In this document: positions 1-8,026 of the stretch, one piece after another
Numbering within the stretch: the stretch's first letter is position 1
Layout: each line of letters opens with the position of its first letter
IMG/VR virus record: IMGVR_UViG_3300031951_001328
Location: 1 to 22,090 of that record
Source of the DNA: a virus
Strand: one strand, 5' to 3'
DNA: 22,090 bases
The notes under the pieces: model-generated
What the model saw: only the letters and a program-made list of their open reading frames with translations
The model's database searches: none
What the model was told of the DNA's origin: nothing
Made by a program: the position numbers and the translations under genes

Positions 1-30
1 CCCTCAGCCGTTCGCGGCTGGGGGCTTTTT
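1..30 (+). terminator. Rho-independent terminator hairpin with UUCG loop at the end of the late operon
   Basis: Positions 1-10 (CCCTCAGCCG) pair with 15-24 (CGGCTGGGGG) around a TTCG tetraloop, with one G-T pair, and CTTTTT follows on the plus strand. As written, the U-tract serves plus-strand transcription entering from the left. The hairpin also directly follows the stop codon (29-31) of the last minus-strand gene. It is therefore probably bidirectional, but a minus-strand U-tract would lie beyond position 1 and cannot be seen. Confidence 0.85.
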
Positions 31-3000
31 ATTCGCCCTTCTTCGCTGCGTTATAAACGGCGTTAAACGCGCTGTAATACTTGTTTTTCTCGGCGCGGTA
101 GTAGTCAAGCACCATCTGCTTATCTTCAGCAGACATCTCTTCCTTAAGGGTTTCCTTCTGGTCCTTACTGATGCGGTCGAGGTTAGCTTCCACAGCTTTA
201 TACGCGTCAAGAACGCGAGGGTCGGTATCCACGAAGTACCGCTCACCCTGCGCCGCCTGTTGTTCTGGCGTCAGTTTGCTCAGACGATTCATGATCTGGC
301 GTGTGGTCTCCGTGTTAGCGAAGTACTTAGTTTGCGCTGCATACTCTGCGCCAGTACCAACAAAGCTCTTAATGCCCGGGACGTCCGCTAGTTCCTCGGC
401 ATCCTTCAGACCCACCATCTGCTTTGCCAACTGGTAAGGCCCACCAAAGTAGCTCTCGATGAAGTAGCGATACACTTCTGGCTGGAAATCTACAACGCCG
501 CTGACAGCTTCCGAACCACCCGTAGCATAGTTTACAGCCTTGGCGACTTCCTTCCACGGCTCAGCAGTGCTGGGACGACCAAGCTCAGACTTAGGCGCAC
601 CGCCGGGGAACGACTCGGTATATATGGGCGACCCAAAGAAGTTCTGGTTGAACCCAACGCCGACAAACGGCTTACCTACTAGTGGCGTAATAGCACTAGC
701 AAAGCTGGGTAAGTCACCGCTTGGGATGCGCATAGGGGACATCAAGCTGAAGAAGCCGGGTACGAGACCCTTGGTTGCCTCTCCTGTCGTGCTGGCACCG
801 GCCATTACGTCGCCAATCTTATTCCCCACGAACTTGAAGTAGCCCAGCATCTGGCCGATTGGCACCTTGATGTAGTCATCTGGGCCGCTACCGTAGTAAA
901 TCGTAGCGCGAGACATACGCAAGCTAGCGCCTTGGTCGAGGTCGAGATAATCTTCCTGTCCGTCGTCGTCGCTGTCGCCACTCTGCATGGCATTCCACAC
1001 AGACTCCATCGCACCGTAAGCGATAAGGCCACCGATGATTTTCACCGCAGTCCTAGGGTTGGTGAGGATACGGAGCGTCTTACGGCTACCTTCGATGCTA
1101 GCACCGAAGAATGGGATAACGAGGTCGATATCACGCGCCATCTCACCACGACGGGTGAGGTTCAGTGACGAGTCAAGCGCAAGGTCAGCGGCAGCAGTTC
1201 CAGTTATGCCTAGGTCGCTAGCAGCACGGTACGTAGCAAAGCGTGCAGCCATATCCATGATGTCGGCAAGCCCATCAACCCAAGTGTTTAAGCCGGTTAG
1301 CAGGCTTCCCGCACGAGCTTTCGGGTCCATACCTTCCAAACCACGTAGCTGCTTAATCGCCTTGTTGGCGGCATCAGCCTTTTCCTGCGTATTAAGGAAG
1401 CGCGTCTGTAGCGGTGTGCCACCGTCACGTATCATGTCTTCGAGAAGCTTGCCCGTCTTGTCGTTCATAGCCCCCTTACCAAACACGAAGCGGCCAATGG
1501 TGCTCCATGTGGTTGGGTTGATGGCATAGAAGAACGTCTTAGCCGCCAGATTTTTACCGAAGGCAGCGTCACCCTTGGTGTTCTGGCGGAGCATGGCTGT
1601 AGCCACCGCGTCCGAAACGTCGCGGAACGGAGCCACAAACATCAGGTATAGCGGGTTCTTATATGTCAGCATCCCCTTAAGGAAGTTGTTGACGTTAGCA
1701 AGCTGCTGCATCGCATTACCCATATCCTTGGGGTTCATGCTGGCGAACATACGGTTTAGGTCTGCACCTACGCCCTCATCAGCAAACTCGATGTAGTGCG
1801 CTATACCGTTGTCCTTGACGAGGTAATACCTACCCTGTTTGTCGTCATAGTACTCCTGCTTCATATCCACAGGTTCAAAACGCCCACCGGGGATGTCCCG
1901 ACCCATCAAGACCTTTTTAGGGTTGGTGTCGGTATAGACGTTCATAATACCTTCGAAGGCACCGGGGTTTGCCTGCCATGTCTTGAGGATGGGCTTAATG
2001 GCTTCGTTGGTGATGTTGCGACGTACCGACTGCTCTGCGTCTTGGAACAGATTAAAGAGCGGATGGAAAGGCATGGACCCACGACCGAACGCCTTGCGGT
2101 ATTCGTTGATGCTACCAGTAGGCACGGCAGTGCGAAGCGCCCGCGCAGCTTCAGCGCGGCGGTTAGGGCTATGGGCATCCTCACCAATATCCGCTGTCAG
2201 CATGTCCCCATCGGAAGCAAAACCTTTGAGTGGCATGTAGTATGGCTGCGTCTTGCGCAGCTGCGCGGCTTCCTCTGTGGTCATAAGGCCAGCTTTGACC
2301 TTTTCTTTAAGCGTGAAGTCTACGATAGCATCAGCCTTACGCGCAAGCTGGTTCAGCTTGGGCAGCATACCTTCGTCCTTAAACTTCTGCATGACCTCTG
2401 CTGCTTGCGCAGTAGTGAGACCCGAGCCACCTTCAGGGAAGTCTACGTTCTGTTCAGCCACAATACGGTTGCGGTCCGCAGCGCCGCGTGCCCACAGGTA
2501 CATACCTAGGTCACCTATATCTACCTTAAGCTTAGCCGCAGTCTCTACGATGGGGTCGAAGAAGTTACGCTGTAGGAGCCGTTCTTGGCCTGCCTGCTTG
2601 GATGCTGCCATCTTCAGCTTGCTTTCGGTCCCCAGTTGTTCTGGTAGCACGTTGTAGCCAAGTGTGCTCTTCGCCCACGCGTCAAGCGGAGCGGACATGC
2701 CGAACTTATCGACGTACTTTACGAACCAATCTGGCGCAGGCTTAAGCTCAGTTACTTGTCCTGCTTCAGTAGGGGGAGCAATCTCTTCTTCCCGGGCTAA
2801 TGTATCAGGCTGCGCATCTGGGCTGACCGTAGGAGAAACAGGAGGTACACTATCGCTTCCCACTGGTCCCAAGTCAGGTTGTTCAATTCTTCCGGCAATA
2901 TCTCCAACAGGTCCCGGTTCTCCACTAGGCGGAACGCCTGCTCCAAGCTCGTCACCGATAGGTGCTGTATCTGCTCCAACTCCTCCTGCATCCGTCTCTC

Positions 3001-4300
3001 CCTCCGGTGCTGCTGGCGCGGCTTCCTCTACCGGCTCAACGCCTTCCAACATATCTTTGGCGCGTACCAATGCGCCTTCGTATATCGCCTTACCCTCTGG
3101 GTCGAACGCAGGTTTCCCGCTCTCATCTAAAGCTGGGCGTTGAAGCGGTTCCGCTAGTTCTTTGTCATACTCACCCGCAGCGAGCTTATCTTCGTACTGC
3201 TGAATGAACGAGCGTGCGGCTTTGATGTCTTCAGGGCGTCTGGTAGCCATGGCGTTTGATACCGTACGGCTCAGCGCTTTGACGGCTGCATCGGCACTAC
3301 TGTCTAAGTTAGTACCAGCGGCACTAGCTAGGCTCTCCCGAACTTTTTCGAGGTCCACCTTTTCAACTGGGATAATATCAGGCTCAGGAGCCTCTGGCTC
3401 GATTTCTTCTTCGGGGGCAGCTTCTTTAGTACGCGAGGATATAGCGCCGGAAACACCGCCGAAACCACCACCGAGAAGCAGTGCGCCGATTGCAGCCTGC
3501 CCATACTCACCTTGAGCTTCTTCATCCAATAATGGCTTACCAGCCTGCCAGCGCTCAAGCCCCTGCTGCGCAACTTCCTGTGGGACTTCGAAGGCTACAC
3601 CCTTACCGACACCGTATGCGATACCCTTGGCAAACTTAATTGTACCGTTCGCTGTCGCGTCAGCCAGAACTTCTCCAGCTTCCCGCGTAGCCTCACCGCT
3701 AGCCTTACCCAATAAAGGACGCATGAATGGGAAGGCTTTGGCGATACCAGAGAAGACCCGACCACCAGCCAAATCAAGCGCGGTCTGCCCGGTAGCTGCT
3801 AAGATAGCTTTACCTACCGAAGTATCCTCAGGCTTCTTGCCTGCGGCAATAGCTGCTTCTTGCTCCTGCGCCTGACGCAAAAGGTTCTGAGATGTGTACT
3901 GGGTACCCGAAGTAGCACTCGCCGCAACGAGACCAGCGATGGGAGTAGCCACAGAGCCAGCGATACCCGCAGCAACGGGGGCCGCGAGTTGGCCGAGTGA
4001 CCCACCGAGCAACTGCTTAAAAGCTTCCCAGTTGTTACCCTCACCAAACCCAACCTGCCGATACTTGGACTCACCAGCCTTGATAAGCGCACGACGATTT
4101 TCCTCAGTTGGGTTTGCAGCAAAGGCCGCAGCTTCGTCAGCAATACCAAGGGTCTGGGCACCCTCCATCAAAGACCCAAAGAAACCAGCTTCTTCCTTTT
4201 GGGGCCGAAGCCCTTCCGGAAGCTTATCTAGTGGGACAGCTTTACCCCCTGAAGGTCGTAGACCCTCCGGAAGTTTGTTCAGGGGGACAGGAGTAGGCAT
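29..4300 (-). CDS. 1423-residue polyvalent-type internal virion / DNA-ejection protein
   Basis: This very large protein is the last gene of the operon. Its N terminus carries two copies of a V-P-L-x-K-L-P-E-G-L-R-P motif (residues 5-16 and 22-33). A Gly/Ala-rich hydrophobic stretch follows (about 95-130), with another at about 265-290. An acidic, Pro-rich low-complexity linker spans roughly 400-520. The long helical C-terminal part includes a YKNPLYLMF segment near residue 880. This resembles the LPD38-type large polyvalent-protein domains of phage ejected proteins, but that is from memory of the family and not a search. Likely role: packaged in the head and delivered with the DNA. No peptidase or transglycosylase motif was recognised. 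ATG start, 3 bases after the upstream stop with a weak ribosome site, so translation is probably coupled. A terminator abuts the stop. Confidence 0.8.
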   Translation of the reverse strand: MPTPVPLNKLPEGLRPSGGKAVPLDKLPEGLRPQKEEAGFFGSLMEGAQTLGIADEAAAFAANPTEENRRALIKAGESKYRQVGFGEGNNWEAFKQLLGGSLGQLAAPVAAGIAGSVATPIAGLVAASATSGTQYTSQNLLRQAQEQEAAIAAGKKPEDTSVGKAILAATGQTALDLAGGRVFSGIAKAFPFMRPLLGKASGEATREAGEVLADATANGTIKFAKGIAYGVGKGVAFEVPQEVAQQGLERWQAGKPLLDEEAQGEYGQAAIGALLLGGGFGGVSGAISSRTKEAAPEEEIEPEAPEPDIIPVEKVDLEKVRESLASAAGTNLDSSADAAVKALSRTVSNAMATRRPEDIKAARSFIQQYEDKLAAGEYDKELAEPLQRPALDESGKPAFDPEGKAIYEGALVRAKDMLEGVEPVEEAAPAAPEGETDAGGVGADTAPIGDELGAGVPPSGEPGPVGDIAGRIEQPDLGPVGSDSVPPVSPTVSPDAQPDTLAREEEIAPPTEAGQVTELKPAPDWFVKYVDKFGMSAPLDAWAKSTLGYNVLPEQLGTESKLKMAASKQAGQERLLQRNFFDPIVETAAKLKVDIGDLGMYLWARGAADRNRIVAEQNVDFPEGGSGLTTAQAAEVMQKFKDEGMLPKLNQLARKADAIVDFTLKEKVKAGLMTTEEAAQLRKTQPYYMPLKGFASDGDMLTADIGEDAHSPNRRAEAARALRTAVPTGSINEYRKAFGRGSMPFHPLFNLFQDAEQSVRRNITNEAIKPILKTWQANPGAFEGIMNVYTDTNPKKVLMGRDIPGGRFEPVDMKQEYYDDKQGRYYLVKDNGIAHYIEFADEGVGADLNRMFASMNPKDMGNAMQQLANVNNFLKGMLTYKNPLYLMFVAPFRDVSDAVATAMLRQNTKGDAAFGKNLAAKTFFYAINPTTWSTIGRFVFGKGAMNDKTGKLLEDMIRDGGTPLQTRFLNTQEKADAANKAIKQLRGLEGMDPKARAGSLLTGLNTWVDGLADIMDMAARFATYRAASDLGITGTAAADLALDSSLNLTRRGEMARDIDLVIPFFGASIEGSRKTLRILTNPRTAVKIIGGLIAYGAMESVWNAMQSGDSDDDGQEDYLDLDQGASLRMSRATIYYGSGPDDYIKVPIGQMLGYFKFVGNKIGDVMAGASTTGEATKGLVPGFFSLMSPMRIPSGDLPSFASAITPLVGKPFVGVGFNQNFFGSPIYTESFPGGAPKSELGRPSTAEPWKEVAKAVNYATGGSEAVSGVVDFQPEVYRYFIESYFGGPYQLAKQMVGLKDAEELADVPGIKSFVGTGAEYAAQTKYFANTETTRQIMNRLSKLTPEQQAAQGERYFVDTDPRVLDAYKAVEANLDRISKDQKETLKEEMSAEDKQMVLDYYRAEKNKYYSAFNAVYNAAKKGE
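4202..4288 (-). repeat. Two-copy VPLxKLPEGLRP motif at the N terminus of the 1423-residue protein
   Basis: Residues 5-16 and 22-33 are the same 12-residue motif differing only at N/D. The copies are 17 residues apart and separated by a short Ser/Gly/Lys linker. The DNA copies have diverged at silent positions, so the amino-acid motif has been kept while the DNA drifted. It could be a short linear docking or packaging signal; that is inference. Confidence 0.75.
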
Positions 4301-4303
4301 GAG

Positions 4304-5962
4304 TTATGGATACACCCATTGTCCGTTGGAGAACACTATTGTTTTGCCGTCGCTATCTTTAGCTGTAGCTCCTTCGGCTGTGCCGCCAGTACGCCCAGCT
4401 TGCACCTTAGCCCTGATATCTTCAACTGTTTGACCGCCGCCTTCTGCTCCACCGCGCCTGAGTAGTAGTGCTTCAGCCATCGGCTCGGTAATTTTACCTG
4501 ACATCACCTGCGCGGCAAGTAGTTCGTCGAAGGATATACGGTCTCCCGTAGCCTTTAATTCAGCGTTAAGCCTACGCTCAGCCAAATCAACTTGCCGCTC
4601 GTCGAGGTCCAGTTTCCGTTCAAACTGCACCTGCTGCCTACCTTCTTTTTCAAGCTCGACAGCCAAACCAAACAGCTGCAGGTTTTCCTTCCGGCTCTTG
4701 TCATTTATCTGCCCCATGGCCTCAATAGCGCGGTCCTTGAGCGCCTTGCGCTCCTTCCTACTCGCACTTGCACCGGGCAGTGCAGCAGTGACTGCCTCAC
4801 CAAAAGCCTGCATCAAATCTGGTGACTTAGAAGCAGCTACACCAAAACCTATCTGTGCCAACAACATGCCGTCGTCGTAACGACGTTGTTCTTTCTCGTA
4901 CTCGTCGGACGCCATTTCTTCAGCGCGAGCCATACGTCTGGCGTTAACTTCTTGCTCTTGTTCCGTTGGACCAAACCGACGTAGCAGATTTTGGAATTGG
5001 TCTTCGACCGACCTTGCACGCCCTTCAGCAGTCCCAAAATCACGTTCGGGCGTATACGGCTTGAACTTACCGGAGGCGACTTGCGGAGCAATGCGCTTAA
5101 AGAACTCCGTGGGGTCTATACGGTTACCCTCTGCATCACGGGCACCAAAGTGCAGATGATAGCCTCCATTTTTACCGCTTACACGACCGGTGTTACCGGA
5201 CAACCCAATAACTTCACCTGTACCTACTTCCTGTCCCGGTGTGACGTTGAACTCTGATAAGTGAGAATACGACGAGCGCGTACCATCAGGGTGTTCTACA
5301 ATCACAAAGTTACCATTAATATTGTCGGTAGCCGCCTTAATGATTTTGCCCGGTGCTGGAACTCCAATCGGAGTTTTATTACCTACTCCAAAATCCATCC
5401 CTTGATGTGCACCCGTACTGCGCTGCACTCCGTACTTAGAAGTAACTGGAGACCGCATCCAATCCGTAGGGTCTACAACTTCATCACCTTGGGCAAATGC
5501 AACTATACCGCCACCTGCGTAGCCGTCGCCAAAGCCACCGTTGCTAGGCTCATCGAACATGCCGTCTGGTACGGGAACATCAGATAGACCACCGCCAGAA
5601 GCGTAAGGAGGCACCATGCCGCCCGCAGCCATCATAGGCATTTCTTGTGGCGCATCCATAGGAGGCGGAGCACCCATTTCAGGTGGTGGACCCATCGGGG
5701 GCATAGCCGCAGCTTCCGGCGTAGCGCCAAGACCAGCAGGAGGTGCGGGAGGCTCACCACCAAGAACTTGCTGCGCAACGGTTGGCTGTTGGGCAGATTC
5801 CATGACTTGGGCCGAACGCATACGGTCAATAAACATACCTGCAAGCACGGCTGCTGTAGGGTCAACGATACCCATCTGCGCAGCCTGCGCAATCTTCTGC
5901 TTATTGCCACCATACTCTTTAGCAATGTTTTCTGGTGCTTGGATGCTGAACGGCTTAGCCAA
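4304..5962 (-). CDS. Virion protein with M23 (LytM-like) peptidoglycan endopeptidase domain
   Basis: A 552-residue protein. Residues 1-60 are helical, and 70-130 are Pro/Met/Gly-rich low complexity. A glycine-rich GYAGGGIVAFAQGDE segment (148-161) precedes an M23 metallopeptidase domain at about 170-292. All expected metal and catalytic residues are visible: H186 and D190 (HQGMD), H234, and H269/H271 (HLHFG). M23 enzymes cut peptide cross-links in peptidoglycan. From about 310 to 470 the protein is charged and probably coiled coil, and the C terminus is Gly-rich. Placement among ejected proteins, fusion to structural-looking regions and lack of a signal peptide suggest a virion-borne enzyme that opens the cell wall on entry rather than the lysis enzyme. 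The start is TTG with a strong AAGGAG site; the first in-frame ATG would be residue 30. Confidence 0.85.
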   Translation of the reverse strand: MAKPFSIQAPENIAKEYGGNKQKIAQAAQMGIVDPTAAVLAGMFIDRMRSAQVMESAQQPTVAQQVLGGEPPAPPAGLGATPEAAAMPPMGPPPEMGAPPPMDAPQEMPMMAAGGMVPPYASGGGLSDVPVPDGMFDEPSNGGFGDGYAGGGIVAFAQGDEVVDPTDWMRSPVTSKYGVQRSTGAHQGMDFGVGNKTPIGVPAPGKIIKAATDNINGNFVIVEHPDGTRSSYSHLSEFNVTPGQEVGTGEVIGLSGNTGRVSGKNGGYHLHFGARDAEGNRIDPTEFFKRIAPQVASGKFKPYTPERDFGTAEGRARSVEDQFQNLLRRFGPTEQEQEVNARRMARAEEMASDEYEKEQRRYDDGMLLAQIGFGVAASKSPDLMQAFGEAVTAALPGASASRKERKALKDRAIEAMGQINDKSRKENLQLFGLAVELEKEGRQQVQFERKLDLDERQVDLAERRLNAELKATGDRISFDELLAAQVMSGKITEPMAEALLLRRGGAEGGGQTVEDIRAKVQAGRTGGTAEGATAKDSDGKTIVFSNGQWVYP

Positions 5963-5969
5963 CTTATAT

Positions 5970-5975
5970 CTCCTT
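5970..5975 (-). promoter_or_regulatory. Strong Shine-Dalgarno that fixes a TTG start
   Basis: AAGGAG lies 7 bases before the TTG at 5960-5962 and overlaps the stop codon of the preceding gene (5974-5976). No ATG is suitably placed, so a near-ideal ribosome site seems to compensate for the rare initiation codon of the M23 protein. Confidence 0.8.
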
Positions 5976-7548
5976 AACTACCGAGAGCACGCGATAGGCC
6001 CGCTGCGCCCAAACCAGCACCTAACACTGATTGGGCTGCAGACGCTCTGGGGGCGTATGTCGTTGTGGCACTGTTTAGCGCCATCGGCAAACCACGTAGC
6101 AGGTTGCTGTAGTTACCCAACACCTCCATGGGGTAGTCACGCTGACGTAGGAAATCGGCATACCGCTGGTCATACATCTGCTGTTGAAGCGCCTGTTGCT
6201 GCCCTGCCGCTGCCGCTTGCGCATTTAGACGCTGAAGGTCAGTATTCTGCTGAGCCGCACCAATGTTAGAGAGTGTCTGGCCTGTCTGCGCTGCCAAGGA
6301 TAGGTTTGAAAGTCCCTGCTGTGCCCCAAATTGACGTGACTGCTCTGACGCACGCTGAGCATCAAGACCTGCCGACTGATTAGCGAGCATAGCCCGCATA
6401 GCCTGTTCGGCGTTAAGCCCCTGCGTTTGTTGCTGTGCGGCAAGGTTCTGCGCGTTTGCTTGCTGCGATGCTGCTAAGTTAGCCAGCGAAGTCTGCATGC
6501 CAATGTTAGCACCCAACTCTTGAGTACCCAGCTGCGACTGGAGATTGGCTTGTGCGCGAGTGACATCCACACCTTGGTTAGCAAGTGCCGCACGTAGTGC
6601 GTTCTCAGCGTTCATACCCTGAGCTTGGAAATTCATCGCTTGGTTATTGACCCGCGCCTGCTGCTCATTCGACAGGTTGGCTAGCGCCATCTGTGTTCCA
6701 GTCTGGACACCCAACTGCTGCTGCCGAAGCGCAGCGTCAAGGTTCTGCTGTCCTGTGGTCAAGCCCGCTGCGCGGTCACGTTCGAACTGCTGCTGTGCGT
6801 TCTCGTACGCTGCTTGTGAACCACGGGCTTGGATATCACCAAGTTGCGTACCTAGGTTCCGTTCACGCTCAAGACTAGCAAGAAGCTGGCGGCTACCGCC
6901 ATAAGTACCCTGACGTGCAGAACCGAGGTCTTGAGCAATTTGCCCCCGACGAGCATCACGAGTAGCTTCGCGCTTCTGGGTCTCCACCACATTCTGCATG
7001 TAGGGAGACATATATTCACTGGCTTGCTGCTGCCCAAACTGTTGGGGGCCAGCCATACGGAACTGTTCAAGTGGCCCTTGGCCATAAGAAGACTGCGCAG
7101 CCTGCATAATAGGCGCGTTTACTTGTTGTGCGGACACCTCCCGCGTAGGTCCGAACTGAAACGCTTGTAGGTTCGGGTTATAGTTAGTCTGCGCAGTAGC
7201 CATCTGGTTTGCTTGCTGCTGCTGGTAAGATACGTTATTTGGGTTGAACTGAGCGGCAGCGTAATTAGGCTGCGCTAGTGCCCGCTGCCCTGCCTGATAA
7301 GTCATAGCAGAACCAGTTGCAAACTGGTTCGGCGCGCCCATAGCTAGCGTGTTCGCTTGGATTTGTTCCTGCGCAGGTGTAAATCCTGCGGTTCTGGCCC
7401 CTGTGTAGGGTTGGTATGTGGTGTTTAACGCCGCCCCTGCGCGGTCCATCATATTTTCGTAATACGAACGCGCGTAATCCGGCAGGTTGGTCTGCGTGGT
7501 AGTTACTTCTGACCGTTGCGGCCCGCTACTGCCCCCCATATCAACCAT
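5974..7548 (-). CDS. Gln/Ala-rich internal (ejection) protein with helical repeats
   Basis: A 524-residue protein extremely rich in Gln, Ala and Asn, with almost no Cys or Trp. After an N-terminal region containing Tyr and Pro, residues from about 190 to 470 are continuous amphipathic helix with internal repeats. For example NAENALRAALANQ and NAEQAMRAMLANQ recur about 65 residues apart, each followed by an LxxQ-rich segment. The C terminus (about 495-524) is Ala/Gly-rich and hydrophobic. The composition fits long helical internal core or ejection proteins of podoviruses; no enzyme motif is seen. The ATG at 7546-7548 has an AGGAG site inside the end of the upstream gene and overlaps it by 8 bases. 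An alternative ATG three codons later is less well spaced. Confidence 0.8.
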   Translation of the reverse strand: MVDMGGSSGPQRSEVTTTQTNLPDYARSYYENMMDRAGAALNTTYQPYTGARTAGFTPAQEQIQANTLAMGAPNQFATGSAMTYQAGQRALAQPNYAAAQFNPNNVSYQQQQANQMATAQTNYNPNLQAFQFGPTREVSAQQVNAPIMQAAQSSYGQGPLEQFRMAGPQQFGQQQASEYMSPYMQNVVETQKREATRDARRGQIAQDLGSARQGTYGGSRQLLASLERERNLGTQLGDIQARGSQAAYENAQQQFERDRAAGLTTGQQNLDAALRQQQLGVQTGTQMALANLSNEQQARVNNQAMNFQAQGMNAENALRAALANQGVDVTRAQANLQSQLGTQELGANIGMQTSLANLAASQQANAQNLAAQQQTQGLNAEQAMRAMLANQSAGLDAQRASEQSRQFGAQQGLSNLSLAAQTGQTLSNIGAAQQNTDLQRLNAQAAAAGQQQALQQQMYDQRYADFLRQRDYPMEVLGNYSNLLRGLPMALNSATTTYAPRASAAQSVLGAGLGAAGLSRALGS

Positions 7549-8026
7549 GTCCGTGCTCCTCTAAATAATGCGCAATAGTATCACGCTGAAATGATAAACG
7601 AGCGTCCCGCGCATACATGGCTGCATGCATAGGGCCACCCAAAAGTGCCATAACCATTAACGCTAAATCACTACCTGAATACCGTGTAGCGTGCGAAATA
7701 TAAAGCTCTTCTTTGCACCCGTTGCGCTCCATGTCGTTGGCACCGCGCCAGTTAAGAATACCTGTGGCTATGACCGGCGCTAAAGAAGTGGCATGGGTTG
7801 TATAGAATTTGTTGTTGGGTAATCCTACCATTATATCCCACATCACTGCGTGGATAACCTCAGGGTCTATTTCTTTATCCTCATCTATAAGGTCATCGTA
7901 CAGATGTGACCACCGACATACTGTGCTCATAAAGTGCATAGCATCAGCATTTCCAAGAAATAGCTCTTCGTAACTAGCTACCTGACCATCCCATGGTGGT
8001 AGGTCTTGCTCTGTTTCGGCGGTCAT
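7541..8026 (-). CDS. Conserved phage protein with DDLID motif, function unknown
   Basis: A 161-residue, mostly helical acidic protein between two ejection-type genes. Residues 41-51 read [11 protein letters not shown], with Asp at 44, 45, 48 and 50. This D-D-x-x-D arrangement looks like a metal-binding site and superficially recalls the aspartate motif of all-helical prenyl synthases. A hydrophobic helix (about 120-135, ending [12 protein letters not shown]) follows. A second clear Asp motif, which a true prenyl synthase would need, is not visible, so no enzymatic function is assigned. I recall similar proteins in uncultured aquatic phage genomes, without a described role. The start overlaps the upstream stop as ATGA, so translation is probably coupled. 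Confidence 0.75.
   Translation of the reverse strand: MTAETEQDLPPWDGQVASYEELFLGNADAMHFMSTVCRWSHLYDDLIDEDKEIDPEVIHAVMWDIMVGLPNNKFYTTHATSLAPVIATGILNWRGANDMERNGCKEELYISHATRYSGSDLALMVMALLGGPMHAAMYARDARLSFQRDTIAHYLEEHGHG

Noticed and set aside
1796-2509. Long plus-strand open frame (237 codons) inside the 1423-residue gene
   Set aside because: It lies antisense to a convincing protein, has no ribosome site of note and a composition typical of a shadow frame. Other plus-strand frames in the window (for example 9476-10240 and 8903-9433) are likewise antisense to repeat-rich genes.
7541-8026. Prenyl synthase assignment for the DDLID protein
   Set aside because: Only one Asp motif is visible and the protein is about half the usual length.
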